Assembly (NCBI RefSeq): GCF_017875645.1 | Contig: NZ_JAGGMR010000001.1 | Location: forward strand, 1,426,001 to 1,490,000 | Reading direction: 5' to 3' | Length of the DNA: 64,000 bases | Source of the DNA: Nocardia goodfellowii | GTDB lineage: Bacteria > Actinomycetota > Actinomycetes > Mycobacteriales > Mycobacteriaceae | Shown here: one piece after another, positions 8,857-17,123 of the stretch | Layout: every line of letters begins with the position of its first letter | How positions within the stretch are numbered: position 1 is the stretch's first letter | Notes under the pieces: model-generated | What the model saw: only the letters and a program-made list of their open reading frames with translations | What the model was told of the DNA's origin: nothing | Databases searched by the model: none | Position numbers and translations under genes: made by a program

Positions 8857-9801
8857 GTGTCTGCGAGTATGGCTAGAGTTTCCGCGACCGACAGCTACAC
8901 CGATCGCCCGGCCGCGAGTGCGGAGAGCGGGTCCTCCACCCTCCCCCGCCGCCAGCTCGGCCGGTATCTGCGCGACTGGCGCACCCAAGCCGGCCTGACC
9001 ATCGCCGAAGCCTCACGGTTGATGGAATGGGGCGCAAGCACTTTGCAGCGGATGGAAAAAGGCCAGGCCGACCGGATACGTACCATCGACATCCAGGAGC
9101 TGTGCCGGATCTACGGCATACCCGACGATCTGGCCGAGGCGCTGAAGGGTTTGGCCCAGCAGGCGGCGGTCAAGAGCTGGTGGCACGCCTACGGCGACCT
9201 CATCCCCGAAAACTTCGATGTCTACGTGGGTTTGGAGGCGTCCGCGCATCAGCTCAACGCCTACCAGTCCGAACTCGTGCTGGGTCAGTTGCAAACCGGC
9301 GACTACGCCCGCGCCCTGCATCGCCTGGGGTATCCGGACGATTCCGAGGACGAGGTCGAGCGCCGAGTCCAGTTGCGCCAGCAGCGTCAGGCCCTGACCA
9401 CCCGGAAAACCGCGCCCGCCGCGGTCGACGTGGTGCTGCACGAATCGGTGCTGCGCCGCGTGGTCGGTGACGCGAAAGTGATGGCGGCGCAATTGCGGCA
9501 CCTGGCCGATATGAGCACCAAACCGAATGTGACGCTGCGTATTCTGCCGTTCGCGGCGGGTATTCCCCTCGGCGACGCGACGGGGCCGTTCACCGTCCTG
9601 CAGTTCGGGTTCGACAGCAAGGGGCATCCGGTGGAACCACCGGTGGTCTATGTGGAGGGTTTCACCGGCGATCTTTATCTCGAGCGCCCGGCCGACGTCG
9701 AACGGTATCTGCGGGCGCACGAATGTCTGCAGCGCGCGTCGCTGGACGTGCAACCGAGCCGAAATCTGTTGCGGCAGATAGCGAAGGAGTTCGTGGCATG
9801 A
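8857..9801 (+). CDS. XRE-type HTH regulator with DUF5753
   Basis: A 314-residue cytosolic DNA-binding protein. Residues 27-85 form a Cro/C1-type helix-turn-helix (LRDWRTQAGLTIAEASRLM followed by WGASTLQRMEKG); residues 105-300 are the DUF5753 domain common in Streptomyces and Nocardia. GTG at 8857 is preceded by ACGGAG. The stop overlaps the start of the next gene (ATGA), so the two are translationally coupled. Such HTH-DUF5753/DUF397 pairs resemble the BldB/AbaA-like and toxin-antitoxin-like regulator pairs of actinomycetes; the target genes are unknown. Confidence 0.9.
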   Translation: MSASMARVSATDSYTDRPAASAESGSSTLPRRQLGRYLRDWRTQAGLTIAEASRLMEWGASTLQRMEKGQADRIRTIDIQELCRIYGIPDDLAEALKGLAQQAAVKSWWHAYGDLIPENFDVYVGLEASAHQLNAYQSELVLGQLQTGDYARALHRLGYPDDSEDEVERRVQLRQQRQALTTRKTAPAAVDVVLHESVLRRVVGDAKVMAAQLRHLADMSTKPNVTLRILPFAAGIPLGDATGPFTVLQFGFDSKGHPVEPPVVYVEGFTGDLYLERPADVERYLRAHECLQRASLDVQPSRNLLRQIAKEFVA

Positions 9802-10007
9802 AGGGGAACGTGGATCTGTCCAGCGCCGTGTGGCGTCCGAGCGCCGGGACGGAGGGCACCGGCGTGGAGGTCGCGTTGCTCGCGGACGGCTACGTTGCGT
9901 TGCGCAACGGAAATGAACCGGACGGGGGAGTTTTGATATTCACGCCCTCGGAATGGTCGGCATTCACCGCGGGGGTGCAGGACGGCGAGTTCGACCGGCC
10001 GCGCTGA
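9798..10007 (+). CDS. DUF397 domain small protein
   Basis: A 69-residue protein beginning with the hallmark DUF397 pattern (DLSSAVWRPSAG, then a VEVALLADGYVALRN strand pair and LIFTPSEWSAFTAGVQDGEFD). It is the standard partner of HTH-DUF5753 regulators. The ATG overlaps the regulator's stop codon by four bases, which fixes this start over the longer upstream frame. Mode of action in such pairs is not established. Confidence 0.9.
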   Translation: MKGNVDLSSAVWRPSAGTEGTGVEVALLADGYVALRNGNEPDGGVLIFTPSEWSAFTAGVQDGEFDRPR

Positions 10008-10047
10008 ATTGTGTTTACCTCGCCTAACAGCGGGGTAGTAATAGCTA

Positions 10048-10245
10048 GTGGACCGTGGGTTGAAGAACACCCATCCTCGGTATCGGAAATTACGGCCGGG
10101 CGATTGGGTGGAATGGTTGATCGTGGCGCTGTTGTTCGGCGCCTCCGCGGTCGGTGTGTACGTCCTGTCGGGCTCACTGCTGTCGGCGTTGTTCGTCGGC
10201 GTGCTGGTGTGGGTCGTCGCTCTGGGTGTCATCGCCACGTTGTGA
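10048..10245 (+). CDS. Small two-helix membrane protein
   Basis: A 65-residue protein with a basic N-terminus (KNTHPRYRKLRPGDW) and two adjacent hydrophobic segments (about residues 22-41 and 44-63), separated by a single serine-rich turn. GTG at 10048 is the only start that keeps the basic leader; no strong ribosome site is visible. It follows the DUF397 gene by 40 bp and ends just before a hairpin terminator. Function unknown. Confidence 0.65.
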   Translation: MDRGLKNTHPRYRKLRPGDWVEWLIVALLFGASAVGVYVLSGSLLSALFVGVLVWVVALGVIATL

Positions 10246-10258
10246 ACAGGGTGCGCGG

Positions 10259-10285
10259 ACCGGCCGGGTGATCCACCCGGCCGGT
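10259..10285. terminator. Bidirectional hairpin terminator with short T-run
   Basis: 12 bp perfect stem (ACCGGCCGGGTG), 3-base loop, followed by TCTTT on the plus strand. Lies between the small membrane protein (+) and sdhB (-). Confidence 0.8.
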
Positions 10286-10293
10286 TCTTTGCG

Positions 10294-11040
10294 TCAGCGC
10301 CGGAACAGCTTGTTACCCAACCACACCAGCGGATCGTACTTTTGGTCGACCACGCGCTCTTTCATCGGAATCAGCGCATTGTCGGTGATCTTGATATGTT
10401 CCGGGCACACCTCGGTACAGCACTTGGTGATATTGCAGAGTCCGAGACCGTGCTCCTCCTGCGCCATATCTCGCCGGTCCGCCACGTCCAGCGGATGCAT
10501 TTCCAGCTCGGCGATCCGCATGAGAAAACGCGGGCCCGCGAAGGACTCCTTGTTCTCCTCGTGATCACGCACCACGTGACAGGTGTTCTGGCACAGGAAG
10601 CACTCGATGCACTTGCGGAACTCCTGCGAGCGTTCCACGTCCACCTGCTGCATGCGGTAGTCGCCCGGTTTGAGATCGGCGGGCGGCGTGAAAGACGGTA
10701 TTTCCCTGGCCTTCACGTAATTGAACGAGACGTCGGTGACCAGATCGCGGATCACCGGGAACGTGCGCATCGGTGTCACGGTGATCAATTCGTCCGCGCC
10801 GAAGGTCGACATACGCGTCATACAGAGCAGTCGCGGCTTGCCGTTCACCTCCGCCGAGCACGAACCACATTTGCCCGCTTTGCAATTCCAGCGCACCGCG
10901 AGGTCGGGCGCCTGTGTGGCCTGCAGGCGATGGATGATGTCGAGCACCACCTCGCCCTCGTTCACCTCGACGGTGAAATCCTCCAGCGCGCCGCCGGTAT
11001 CGTCACCGCGCCATACGCGGAACTTCGCGTCGTATCCCAT
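10294..11040 (-). CDS. sdhB: Succinate dehydrogenase iron-sulfur subunit
   Basis: 248-residue electron-transfer subunit carrying the iron-sulfur clusters of succinate:menaquinone oxidoreductase. The 2Fe-2S loop is CKAGKCGSCSAEVNG (about 54-68) with a later Cys (LLCMTRM); the 4Fe-4S/3Fe-4S part shows CIECFLCQNTCHV (about 144-156) and CNITKCCTEVCPEHI. Length matches the mycobacterial Sdh1 subunit. The ATG lies two bases after the sdhA stop with AAAGGTGAGG in the end of sdhA, so translation is probably coupled. It ends the operon anchor-sdhA-sdhB and is followed by a hairpin terminator. Confidence 0.95.
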   Translation of the reverse strand: MGYDAKFRVWRGDDTGGALEDFTVEVNEGEVVLDIIHRLQATQAPDLAVRWNCKAGKCGSCSAEVNGKPRLLCMTRMSTFGADELITVTPMRTFPVIRDLVTDVSFNYVKAREIPSFTPPADLKPGDYRMQQVDVERSQEFRKCIECFLCQNTCHVVRDHEENKESFAGPRFLMRIAELEMHPLDVADRRDMAQEEHGLGLCNITKCCTEVCPEHIKITDNALIPMKERVVDQKYDPLVWLGNKLFRR

Positions 11041-11042
11041 GG

Positions 11043-12974
11043 CTAGGCCTCACCTTTCGTGGCAGTAGCCGGCTGTCCCGGGAGTTCATCCGGGCGGTAG
11101 TACTTTTCGAGCTCGGCCACGTCGAACAGCTCGAGCAGATCGGCCCGCATCGGCGTCTGATCCTCCGGTGTCACCCGCACGGCGGGCACGGGGGCGTCGG
11201 CGTCGTTCGGGTCGATGGAGCAGACCAGCAATTTGTTGCGCCAAGCCGGATCCATCGAGGGAAAGTCGTCGCGGGTGTGGCCGCCGCGGCTTTCGGTCCG
11301 CAACAGCGCTGCCTGCGCGACGCATTCGCTCACCAGCAGCATGTTGCGCAGATCGAGCGCGAGGTGCCAGCCGGGATTGAACTGCCGCTTGCCCTCGACG
11401 ACGATGGCGTCGAAGCGCTGCCGCAGGGCCGCCAGGCGCTCGATGGCCTGCTGCAGCTCGTGTTCCTTACGGATGATGCCGACCAGGTCGTTCATCGCCT
11501 GCTGCAGATCGGAGTGCAGAGTGTAGGGATTTTCGCCGGTGCCGTCCGCCGGCGGTTCGAACGGCGCCACAGCGGCTTCCGCCGCCGCCGCGACGTCCGC
11601 GTCGGTCACGGTCGGCCGCTGGGCCAGCTGCTCGACGTAGCTGGCGGCGCCGAGTCCGGCGCGTCTGCCGAAGACGAGCAGATCCGACAGCGAGTTGCCG
11701 CCCAGCCGGTTCGACCCGTGCATACCGCCGGAACACTCACCGGCCGCGAAAAGCCCGGGGACGGTGGCGGCTCCGGTATCCGGATCCACCTCGATGCCGC
11801 CCATCACGTAGTGACAGGTGGGTCCGACCTCCATCGGCTCACTCGTAATGTCCACGTCCGCCAGCTCTTTGAACTGGTGGTACATGGACGGCAGCCGACG
11901 GCGGATCTCCTCGGCGGGCAGCCGAGAAGCGATATCGAGGAAGACGCCGCCGTTCTTGGTGCCGCGGCCCGCTTTCACCTCGGAGTTGATGGCTCGGGCC
12001 ACCTCGTCGCGGGGGAGCAGGTCGGGGGTGCGGCGCGCGGAATCGTTGTCGCGCAACCACTGATCGGCTTCTTCCTCGGTCTCGGCGTACTGCCCTTTGA
12101 AGACCGGCGGAATGTAGTCGAACATGAACCGCTTGCCCTCGGAGTTCTTCAGCACCCCGCCGTCACCGCGCACACCCTCGGTGACCAGGATGCCCTTCAC
12201 ACTGGGCGGCCAGACCATGCCGGTCGGATGGAATTGCAGGAACTCCATGTTGATCAGCGTCGCTCCGGCACGCAGCGCGAGCGCGTGCCCGTCGCCGGTG
12301 TACTCCCAGGAGTTCGAGGTGACCTTGTAGGACTTGCCGATGCCGCCGGTCGCCAGAACGACGGCGGGAGTTTCGAAAAGGATGAACTGTCCGGTCTCGC
12401 GCCAGTAGCCGAACGCGCCGGAGATCTTGTCGCCGTCTTTGAGCAGCTCGGTGATCGCGCATTCGGAGAAGACCTTGATCCGCGCCTCGTAGTCACCGGT
12501 GGCCGCGAAATCCTCCTGCTGCAGCGACACGATCTTCTGCTGCATGGTGCGGATGATCTCGAGGCCGGTGCGGTCGCCGACATGCGCCAGCCGCGGGTAG
12601 GTGTGGCCACCGAAGTTGCGCTGACTGATCCGGCCGTCCTTGGTCCGATCGAACAGCGCCCCATAGGTTTCCAGTTCCCAGACCCGGTCCGGCGCCTCCT
12701 GCGCGTGCAGCTCCGCCATCCGCCAGTTGTTGAGGAACTTGCCCCCGCGCATGGTGTCTTTGAAGTGGGTCTGCCAGTTGTCCTTCTCGTTGGCATTGCC
12801 CATCGAGGCCGCGCAGCCGCCCTCGGCCATCACCGTGTGCGCCTTGCCGAACAGCGACTTGCACACCACCGCGACGGAGTGGCCCTGTTCCCTGGCTTCG
12901 ATCACCGCGCGCAGACCGGCGCCGCCGGCACCGATCACGACGACGTCGTACTTGTGCCGCTCAACTTCTGGCAT
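11043..12974 (-). CDS. sdhA: Succinate dehydrogenase flavoprotein subunit
   Basis: 643-residue catalytic subunit oxidising succinate to fumarate with covalently bound FAD. Visible: the Rossmann FAD motif VVVIGAGGAGLRA near residue 12, the HTVMAEGGCAA region with the flavin-linking histidine context, the substrate-site HPTGM near residue 240, and GGNSLSDLLVFGRRAG near residue 415. The ATG at 12974 has AGGAG 11 bases upstream and begins a few residues before the Rossmann strand; upstream frame sequence is not conserved-looking. Set 35 bp after the anchor gene and 2 bp before sdhB. The length fits mycobacterial Sdh1, which donates to menaquinone. Confidence 0.95.
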   Translation of the reverse strand: MPEVERHKYDVVVIGAGGAGLRAVIEAREQGHSVAVVCKSLFGKAHTVMAEGGCAASMGNANEKDNWQTHFKDTMRGGKFLNNWRMAELHAQEAPDRVWELETYGALFDRTKDGRISQRNFGGHTYPRLAHVGDRTGLEIIRTMQQKIVSLQQEDFAATGDYEARIKVFSECAITELLKDGDKISGAFGYWRETGQFILFETPAVVLATGGIGKSYKVTSNSWEYTGDGHALALRAGATLINMEFLQFHPTGMVWPPSVKGILVTEGVRGDGGVLKNSEGKRFMFDYIPPVFKGQYAETEEEADQWLRDNDSARRTPDLLPRDEVARAINSEVKAGRGTKNGGVFLDIASRLPAEEIRRRLPSMYHQFKELADVDITSEPMEVGPTCHYVMGGIEVDPDTGAATVPGLFAAGECSGGMHGSNRLGGNSLSDLLVFGRRAGLGAASYVEQLAQRPTVTDADVAAAAEAAVAPFEPPADGTGENPYTLHSDLQQAMNDLVGIIRKEHELQQAIERLAALRQRFDAIVVEGKRQFNPGWHLALDLRNMLLVSECVAQAALLRTESRGGHTRDDFPSMDPAWRNKLLVCSIDPNDADAPVPAVRVTPEDQTPMRADLLELFDVAELEKYYRPDELPGQPATATKGEA

Positions 12975-13009
12975 GGGTGCGAATACTCCTGGGGTCGAGG
13001 CTGATTCAG

Positions 13010-13840
13010 CTAGTTGATGAACCGCAGATCCGAGATGGTGCCGCTGGCCACCAACATGACGTAGAAATCGGTGAGCACGAGAGTGCCGAGGGTGATCCAG
13101 GCCAGCTGCATGTGCCGGGTGTTGAGCTTGGAGATCTGGGTCCAGAACCAATACCGCACGGGGTGCGCGGAGAAGTGCTTGAGCCGTCCGCCCGCGATAT
13201 GCCGGCAGGAGTGGCAGGACAGTGTGTACGCCCAGAGCAGGATCACGTTACCCAGCAGCACGATATTGCCGAGCCCGAAGCCGAAACCACCGCCCTTGCC
13301 GTGGAACGCGAGGATGGCGTCATAGGAGTTGATCAGCGCGATCAGCACGGCCACATAGAAGAAGTAGCGGTGCGCGTTCTGAATCAGCAGCGGCAGGCGG
13401 GTTTCGCCGGTGTACTTGGTGTGCGGTTCGGCCACGGCGCACGCGGGCGGGGAGAACCACACCGCCCGGTAGTAGGCCTTGCGGTAGTAGTAGCAGGTCA
13501 GCCGGAACAGCAGCAGGAACGGCAGGACGAGGAAGCCCAGCGGCAGGATGGCCGGGACACTGCCGAGCGGGGTGCCGAAGTGGCTGGAGCCCGGCACGCA
13601 GTCGGTGCTCAGGCACGGCGAGTAGAACGGCGTCAGATAGTGGTAGTCGTCCACCCAATATGCCGTCCGCACATACGATCTGATCGTCGCGTAGATGACG
13701 AACGCGGCCAGGCCGAGCACCGTGAGCAGCGGCGCGAGCCACCACTTGTCGGTGCGCAGTGTGCGCTCGGTGATCCGGGCCCGGGTCTTGGCGAAGACGC
13801 CGGTTCCTGTTTCGGGAGTGGATGTCGGTGCGGCACTCAC
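13010..13840 (-). CDS. Succinate dehydrogenase membrane anchor subunit (long, mycobacterial Sdh1 type)
   Basis: 276-residue membrane protein with about five hydrophobic helices (near residues 35-57, 93-113, 155-175, 190-210, 245-265). It contains several histidines usable as haem ligands and two cysteine-rich spots (CLSTDC, CHSC). It sits first in the operon before sdhA and sdhB and matches the long single-anchor subunit known from mycobacterial Sdh1 rather than the short SdhC plus SdhD pair. The GTG start at 13840 overlaps the stop of a 27-codon ORF (GTGA), suggesting translational coupling. Confidence 0.88.
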   Translation of the reverse strand: MSAAPTSTPETGTGVFAKTRARITERTLRTDKWWLAPLLTVLGLAAFVIYATIRSYVRTAYWVDDYHYLTPFYSPCLSTDCVPGSSHFGTPLGSVPAILPLGFLVLPFLLLFRLTCYYYRKAYYRAVWFSPPACAVAEPHTKYTGETRLPLLIQNAHRYFFYVAVLIALINSYDAILAFHGKGGGFGFGLGNIVLLGNVILLWAYTLSCHSCRHIAGGRLKHFSAHPVRYWFWTQISKLNTRHMQLAWITLGTLVLTDFYVMLVASGTISDLRFIN

Positions 13841-13920
13841 GGCTGGATGCCTCGCTGATCTGGGAGTGGCATGGCGGCGGAGCCGCCGGGGTGGGTGGAT
13901 ACAGCTCTGGGGGCGGTCAT
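13837..13920 (-). CDS. 27-codon ORF coupled to the succinate dehydrogenase operon (leader peptide?)
   Basis: ATG at 13920 is preceded by a near-ideal ribosome site (GGAGG, 6 bases upstream), better than that of the anchor gene itself. The stop codon overlaps the anchor GTG in a GTGA junction. The peptide is short, Pro/Gly/Ala-rich and hydrophilic, with no membrane segment. The mRNA also contains a GGCGGC-TCC-GCCGCC hairpin (13873-13887). It could be a leader whose translation sets expression of the complex, or a small protein. No homolog is recognised. The remaining sequence up to 14172 holds the divergent promoters and a dyad but no other gene. Confidence 0.5.
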   Translation of the reverse strand: MTAPRAVSTHPGGSAAMPLPDQRGIQP

Positions 13921-14066
13921 TCGATACCTCCGCGATCGAATGTGATGCTGAGCACCATACGACACGTCAGCTATCGCGTGAGCGGGGTCCTGGCAAAGCC
14001 GACCCCTATGATCTGCGCCACAACTGATCTTGTCCGGGTATGACAGCACTCGAAACCTAGCACCGG

Positions 14067-14091
14067 TCGAACCCTGTTCGAGCAGAACAGG
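14067..14091. promoter_or_regulatory. Overlapping dyads in sdh/thiolase divergent promoter
   Basis: TCGAAC-CCT-GTTCGA (14067-14081) overlaps CCTGTTC-GAGCA-GAACAGG (14073-14091), both with perfect arms. The first resembles the mycobacterial SOS box (TCGAAC-N4-GTTCGA) but has a 3-base instead of a 4-base spacer. The site is 82 bp upstream of the thiolase and about 150 bp upstream of the sdh leader ORF. The binding protein is unknown. Confidence 0.4.
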
Positions 14092-14172
14092 ATTCACGTC
14101 ACAACCGCGCAAACCAAACCGTACGGCCTTCAATTTCACACGGCGGCAACATGGCTGTGCTGTGCTGAGCCG

Positions 14173-15330
14173 ATGAGAAGAGCCGCGATTGTGGCGCCGG
14201 TACGCACCCCGAGCGGCGTCGACGGCGGCGCACTGTCCGCACTGACGCCGGACGAACTGGCCGCCGCGATCCTGGACCGCGTCGTCGAGCGCTCCGGCAT
14301 CGACCGCCGGTGCGTCGAGGATGTCGCGATGGCCGGCGGGGGAGCGCCCACCGGGCTGCGGCTGCCCGGTTTCGGCACCGATCGTCGCTGCGGCAGCGGA
14401 CTGCAGGCGGTCATCACCGCGGCGATGATGGTCCAGACCGGTGCCGCCGACGCGGTGGCGGCGGTCGGGGTGGAGGGCACGCCGCGCCCGTCGCGCCCGG
14501 ATCAGCGGGCGCTGGTCAACGCCGAGACGGTGGCGCAGCGCTACGGTATCGGCCGGGTCGAAGCGGACGAATTCACGGCGGCCAGCCATCGCAAAGCCGC
14601 CCGTGCCTGGCGGCAGGGCGTTTTCGCGGGGGAGATGGTCGCGGTGGGCCGCGCCGCCCGGCGTCCCGGGGTCGATCCGCTGACCGACTCGGCGATGCAC
14701 CGAATCCTGCGCGACGAAGGCGTGATCGAGGAGATCTCGGCGCAGACCCTCGGCATGCTCGAGCCGGTGCTGCCCGACGGCGTGGTGACCATGGCCAACA
14801 TGAGTTCGCACCGGCACGGCGCCGCGGGTTGCCTGGTGGTGGCCGAGGATCGGCTGGCCGAACTCGGTTTGCGACCGATCGCGTATCTGGCCGGTTGGGC
14901 CGCCGCCGGAACCGATTCCGCCGCAGCGACTCTCGGTGTCGCGCCCGCGGTCGCCAAACTATTGGCCCGCACCGGCCGCACCCTGGACGAGATCGACCTG
15001 GTCGAGATCAACGAGGGCTTCGCGGTCGAAGTGCTCGCGCTGGCCCGGGAATGGGACCTGGATCCGCAGGTCCGCCTGAACGTCAACGGATCCGCGCTCG
15101 CGCTTGGTCATCCGGTCGCCGCGACCGGCCTGCGGATCATGACCACGATGCTGCACGAATTGGCGCGCGGTGACGGGCGCTACGCGCTGGAGGCCATCGC
15201 GCTCGGGCCGGACCACGGGATCGCCGCGCTCTTCGAATCGGCCCGCGACGCCCCGGTGACCGAGGCGCCGCGGGGCGCGCGGTTCCACGGGTCGCGCCCG
15301 GCGCGGCGTTTCGGCCGGCATCGGGCCTGA
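14173..15330 (+). CDS. Thiolase-family protein lacking the C-terminal catalytic cysteine
   Basis: 385 residues with the thiolase fold. The acyl-accepting cysteine is present in RRCGSGLQA (Cys about 73), the NEGFA motif is present (EINEGFAVE), and the active-site histidine is kept in LGHPVAATG (about 313). The usual C-terminal CIGGGxG segment is replaced by ALGPDHG (about 344-350), so the second catalytic cysteine is missing, and the GNASGIND loop is altered to ANMSSHRHG. Normal thiolases need that cysteine for proton transfer. It may be a degradative enzyme with changed chemistry, a condensing-type enzyme or inactive. No ribosome site precedes the ATG, so the mRNA may be leaderless. Also unusual is the basic C-terminal tail. 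Confidence 0.8.
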   Translation: MRRAAIVAPVRTPSGVDGGALSALTPDELAAAILDRVVERSGIDRRCVEDVAMAGGGAPTGLRLPGFGTDRRCGSGLQAVITAAMMVQTGAADAVAAVGVEGTPRPSRPDQRALVNAETVAQRYGIGRVEADEFTAASHRKAARAWRQGVFAGEMVAVGRAARRPGVDPLTDSAMHRILRDEGVIEEISAQTLGMLEPVLPDGVVTMANMSSHRHGAAGCLVVAEDRLAELGLRPIAYLAGWAAAGTDSAAATLGVAPAVAKLLARTGRTLDEIDLVEINEGFAVEVLALAREWDLDPQVRLNVNGSALALGHPVAATGLRIMTTMLHELARGDGRYALEAIALGPDHGIAALFESARDAPVTEAPRGARFHGSRPARRFGRHRA

Positions 15331-15335
15331 CATGG

Positions 15336-15369
15336 CGATCGTCCCGGCCGTGACCAGCCGGGACGATCG
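15336..15369. terminator. Bidirectional hairpin terminator
   Basis: 13 bp perfect stem (CGATCGTCCCGGC and complement) with an 8-base loop, between the thiolase (+) and a small minus-strand gene. No T-tract. Confidence 0.75.
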
Positions 15370-15377
15370 AGATCCGG

Positions 15378-15665
15378 TTACTTGGTGCGCGGGCGCGAGT
15401 GGAAACCGAGCCCCTCGTCCTGCGCGCCCATCCACGCCGCCTCGTCGGACTTGCTGTCCGGGACGTAGATGGTCTCGCCCGGCCGGCGAGTCACCTCCGG
15501 CGGCGGGGCCTGCTCGAAGTCCTCGGCGTCGATGACGAGCCGTTCGAGATCGTTCTCCAGCCGACGCACCATATTGGCGTCGCCGTAGTGGGAGCGCAGT
15601 GCGCTGATCGATTGCCGGAGCTGGCCCACCGCATAGCGGAGTTCCGCGATTTCGCTGCGTGTCAT
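15378..15665 (-). CDS. Small helical protein of unknown function
   Basis: 95-residue acidic protein. The first 45 residues (EIAELRYAVGQLRQSISALR) are heptad-like and probably form a helical or coiled-coil segment; the second half is Pro-rich and looks extended. No signal peptide or membrane segment. The ATG has AGGAGG 5 bases upstream, so it is very likely translated. Monocistronic and convergent with the thiolase. Confidence 0.75.
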   Translation of the reverse strand: MTRSEIAELRYAVGQLRQSISALRSHYGDANMVRRLENDLERLVIDAEDFEQAPPPEVTRRPGETIYVPDSKSDEAAWMGAQDEGLGFHSRPRTK

Positions 15666-15856
15666 CGTTTCCTCCTGTGTTCGCTGGCAGGCCGTCGCTC
15701 GCGACGATGCTTGTCAATCCTGTGACCCACCACACATCGTGATCTACAACACAGTACGTGACGAATCCGGATCTGGCTCGTCGGATTCGGAAGTCTGGTG
15801 GATAGCCCGAGTGTTGCCAGTTAACCGGCGGCAGCAGCCGTAGCTTTCGCCGAGGC

Positions 15857-16828
15857 CTAGCCGGCGGCGGCGAACTCCGGCTCCGGCCCGTGGTCGGCCA
15901 GGGTCGCGCAGACCCGGTTGACCAGCGCGACGATTTGCAGCGCCACCTCTTCGGCCCGTTCCAGGATGACGCTGTGCCCGGCGCCCTCCACCCGCACCAG
16001 TTCGGAGCCGCTCAGCTGGGACGCCAGCACCACCGAGTGCACGAACGGCACCACGATGTCGTGCGAACCGGCCAGCACCAGCGCCGGAATCGTCCCCAGC
16101 TGGTCCAGCGCCGCGGTCTCGTCGAAGGCGATCAGCGAACCGAGGAAGCTGGACATGGTGAGCAGCGGCGTGTCGTTGAGCATGGCCGTGGCGACCGCGA
16201 CCACACGCGGACTCACCTTCTTGGTGCCGAATTGCGCCTCCCGGATGATCGGTTCGAAAATGCGGCGGGAGAACCGCTTCGAGGCCTGCATGACCCGCGG
16301 TGCGCGCACCACGGCGGTCTGCAGCGAGTTCACCGCGTACCGGTGCAGGAAGCGGCCCAGGCCGACCGCGGTGATCGCGTTGGCGGCGCCGGCGATCAGG
16401 CCGACGCCGACCACGCGGGTGCCGATCGCCTCGGGAAACAGGCGGGCATAGGCGAGGCACACCATCGCGCCCATCGAGTGCCCGACCAGTACGACGGGAC
16501 CGGCCGGCGCCACTACCCGCAGCACGGCGTCGAGGTCCTGGCCGAGCTGATCGATGGTGTAGGTGGCGGGGTCGGCCACTCCGGATTCGCCGTGACCGCG
16601 GTGGTCGTAGAAGACCATCCGGGTATCGGAGTGCCAGTGACTCAGCAGCTGATCCCGCAGGTAGGACCAGGAGTCGGTGCGCAGGCAGTGTCCGTGCACG
16701 AAAACCACGGTGAGCGGGGCGGTGTCGGCACCGAAGGTTCGCACCGCGATCGGGACACCGTCGTCGGCCGATACCGTGACACGGTGGCCGTCGTAATCGG
16801 CGGCCACCCGGGCGATGGGGGTGGACAT
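15857..16828 (-). CDS. Alpha/beta-hydrolase
   Basis: 323-residue hydrolase of the alpha/beta fold. Oxyanion strand VVFVHGHC (42-49), YDHRGHGES (74-82), nucleophile elbow VGHSMG with Ser 118, an acid in the LAGSHDIVVP segment (about 255-264), and the catalytic His in GAGHSVILE (about 285) are all present. It has no signal peptide, so it acts in the cytosol on an ester, lipid or epoxide-like substrate not identifiable here. ATG at 16828 has AGGAGA 4 bases upstream, which decides against the earlier in-frame ATG. Confidence 0.88.
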   Translation of the reverse strand: MSTPIARVAADYDGHRVTVSADDGVPIAVRTFGADTAPLTVVFVHGHCLRTDSWSYLRDQLLSHWHSDTRMVFYDHRGHGESGVADPATYTIDQLGQDLDAVLRVVAPAGPVVLVGHSMGAMVCLAYARLFPEAIGTRVVGVGLIAGAANAITAVGLGRFLHRYAVNSLQTAVVRAPRVMQASKRFSRRIFEPIIREAQFGTKKVSPRVVAVATAMLNDTPLLTMSSFLGSLIAFDETAALDQLGTIPALVLAGSHDIVVPFVHSVVLASQLSGSELVRVEGAGHSVILERAEEVALQIVALVNRVCATLADHGPEPEFAAAG

Positions 16829-16925
16829 GATTTCTCCTGTGGCGCGTCGACCCAGTGGAGCGTTTGCCCGGTTGTCGGTATACATAGCCGCCCCGTTAGC
16901 CGTTCATACCTGCCGTTATGTACGC

Positions 16926-17014
16926 GTTGCGCAACTGACGCGGTAGATCGACTAGATCTTTCTCGTCTATCGGAAACATCTGTCTATCAATCAGTCTCGG
17001 ATATCTCATAGATA
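16926..17014. promoter_or_regulatory. Promoter region of the alpha/beta-hydrolase with two short palindromes
   Basis: An AT-rich stretch, unusual for this genome, upstream of the hydrolase start. It contains GTTGCGCAAC (16926-16935) and TATCT-CAT-AGATA (17002-17014), and repeated CTATC words between them. Probably promoter and operator, but no consensus is recognised. Confidence 0.3.
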
Positions 17015-17038
17015 CCCCTAGATAGTGCTAGCGCGATG

Positions 17039-17076
17039 ACAAGGGCCCTCGCCGGAAGTAGCGCGAGGGCCCTTGT
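17039..17076. terminator. Hairpin terminator downstream of the acyl-CoA dehydrogenase
   Basis: 14 bp perfect stem (ACAAGGGCCCTCGC and complement) with a 10-base loop, 47 bp past the acyl-CoA dehydrogenase stop. Confidence 0.8.
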
Positions 17077-17123
17077 ATCGACAATCTTCAGTTATCTAGT
17101 AAATATCCAATATTGATGAATAT

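Noticed and set aside
14067..14081. LexA (SOS) box
   Set aside because: Spacer is 3 instead of 4 bases, so a canonical mycobacterial LexA site is not supported.
13837..14817. Long minus-strand frame of 326 codons covering the thiolase region
   Set aside because: Its body is antisense to the thiolase. Only its last 27 codons, with their own ribosome site, are kept as a possible leader ORF.
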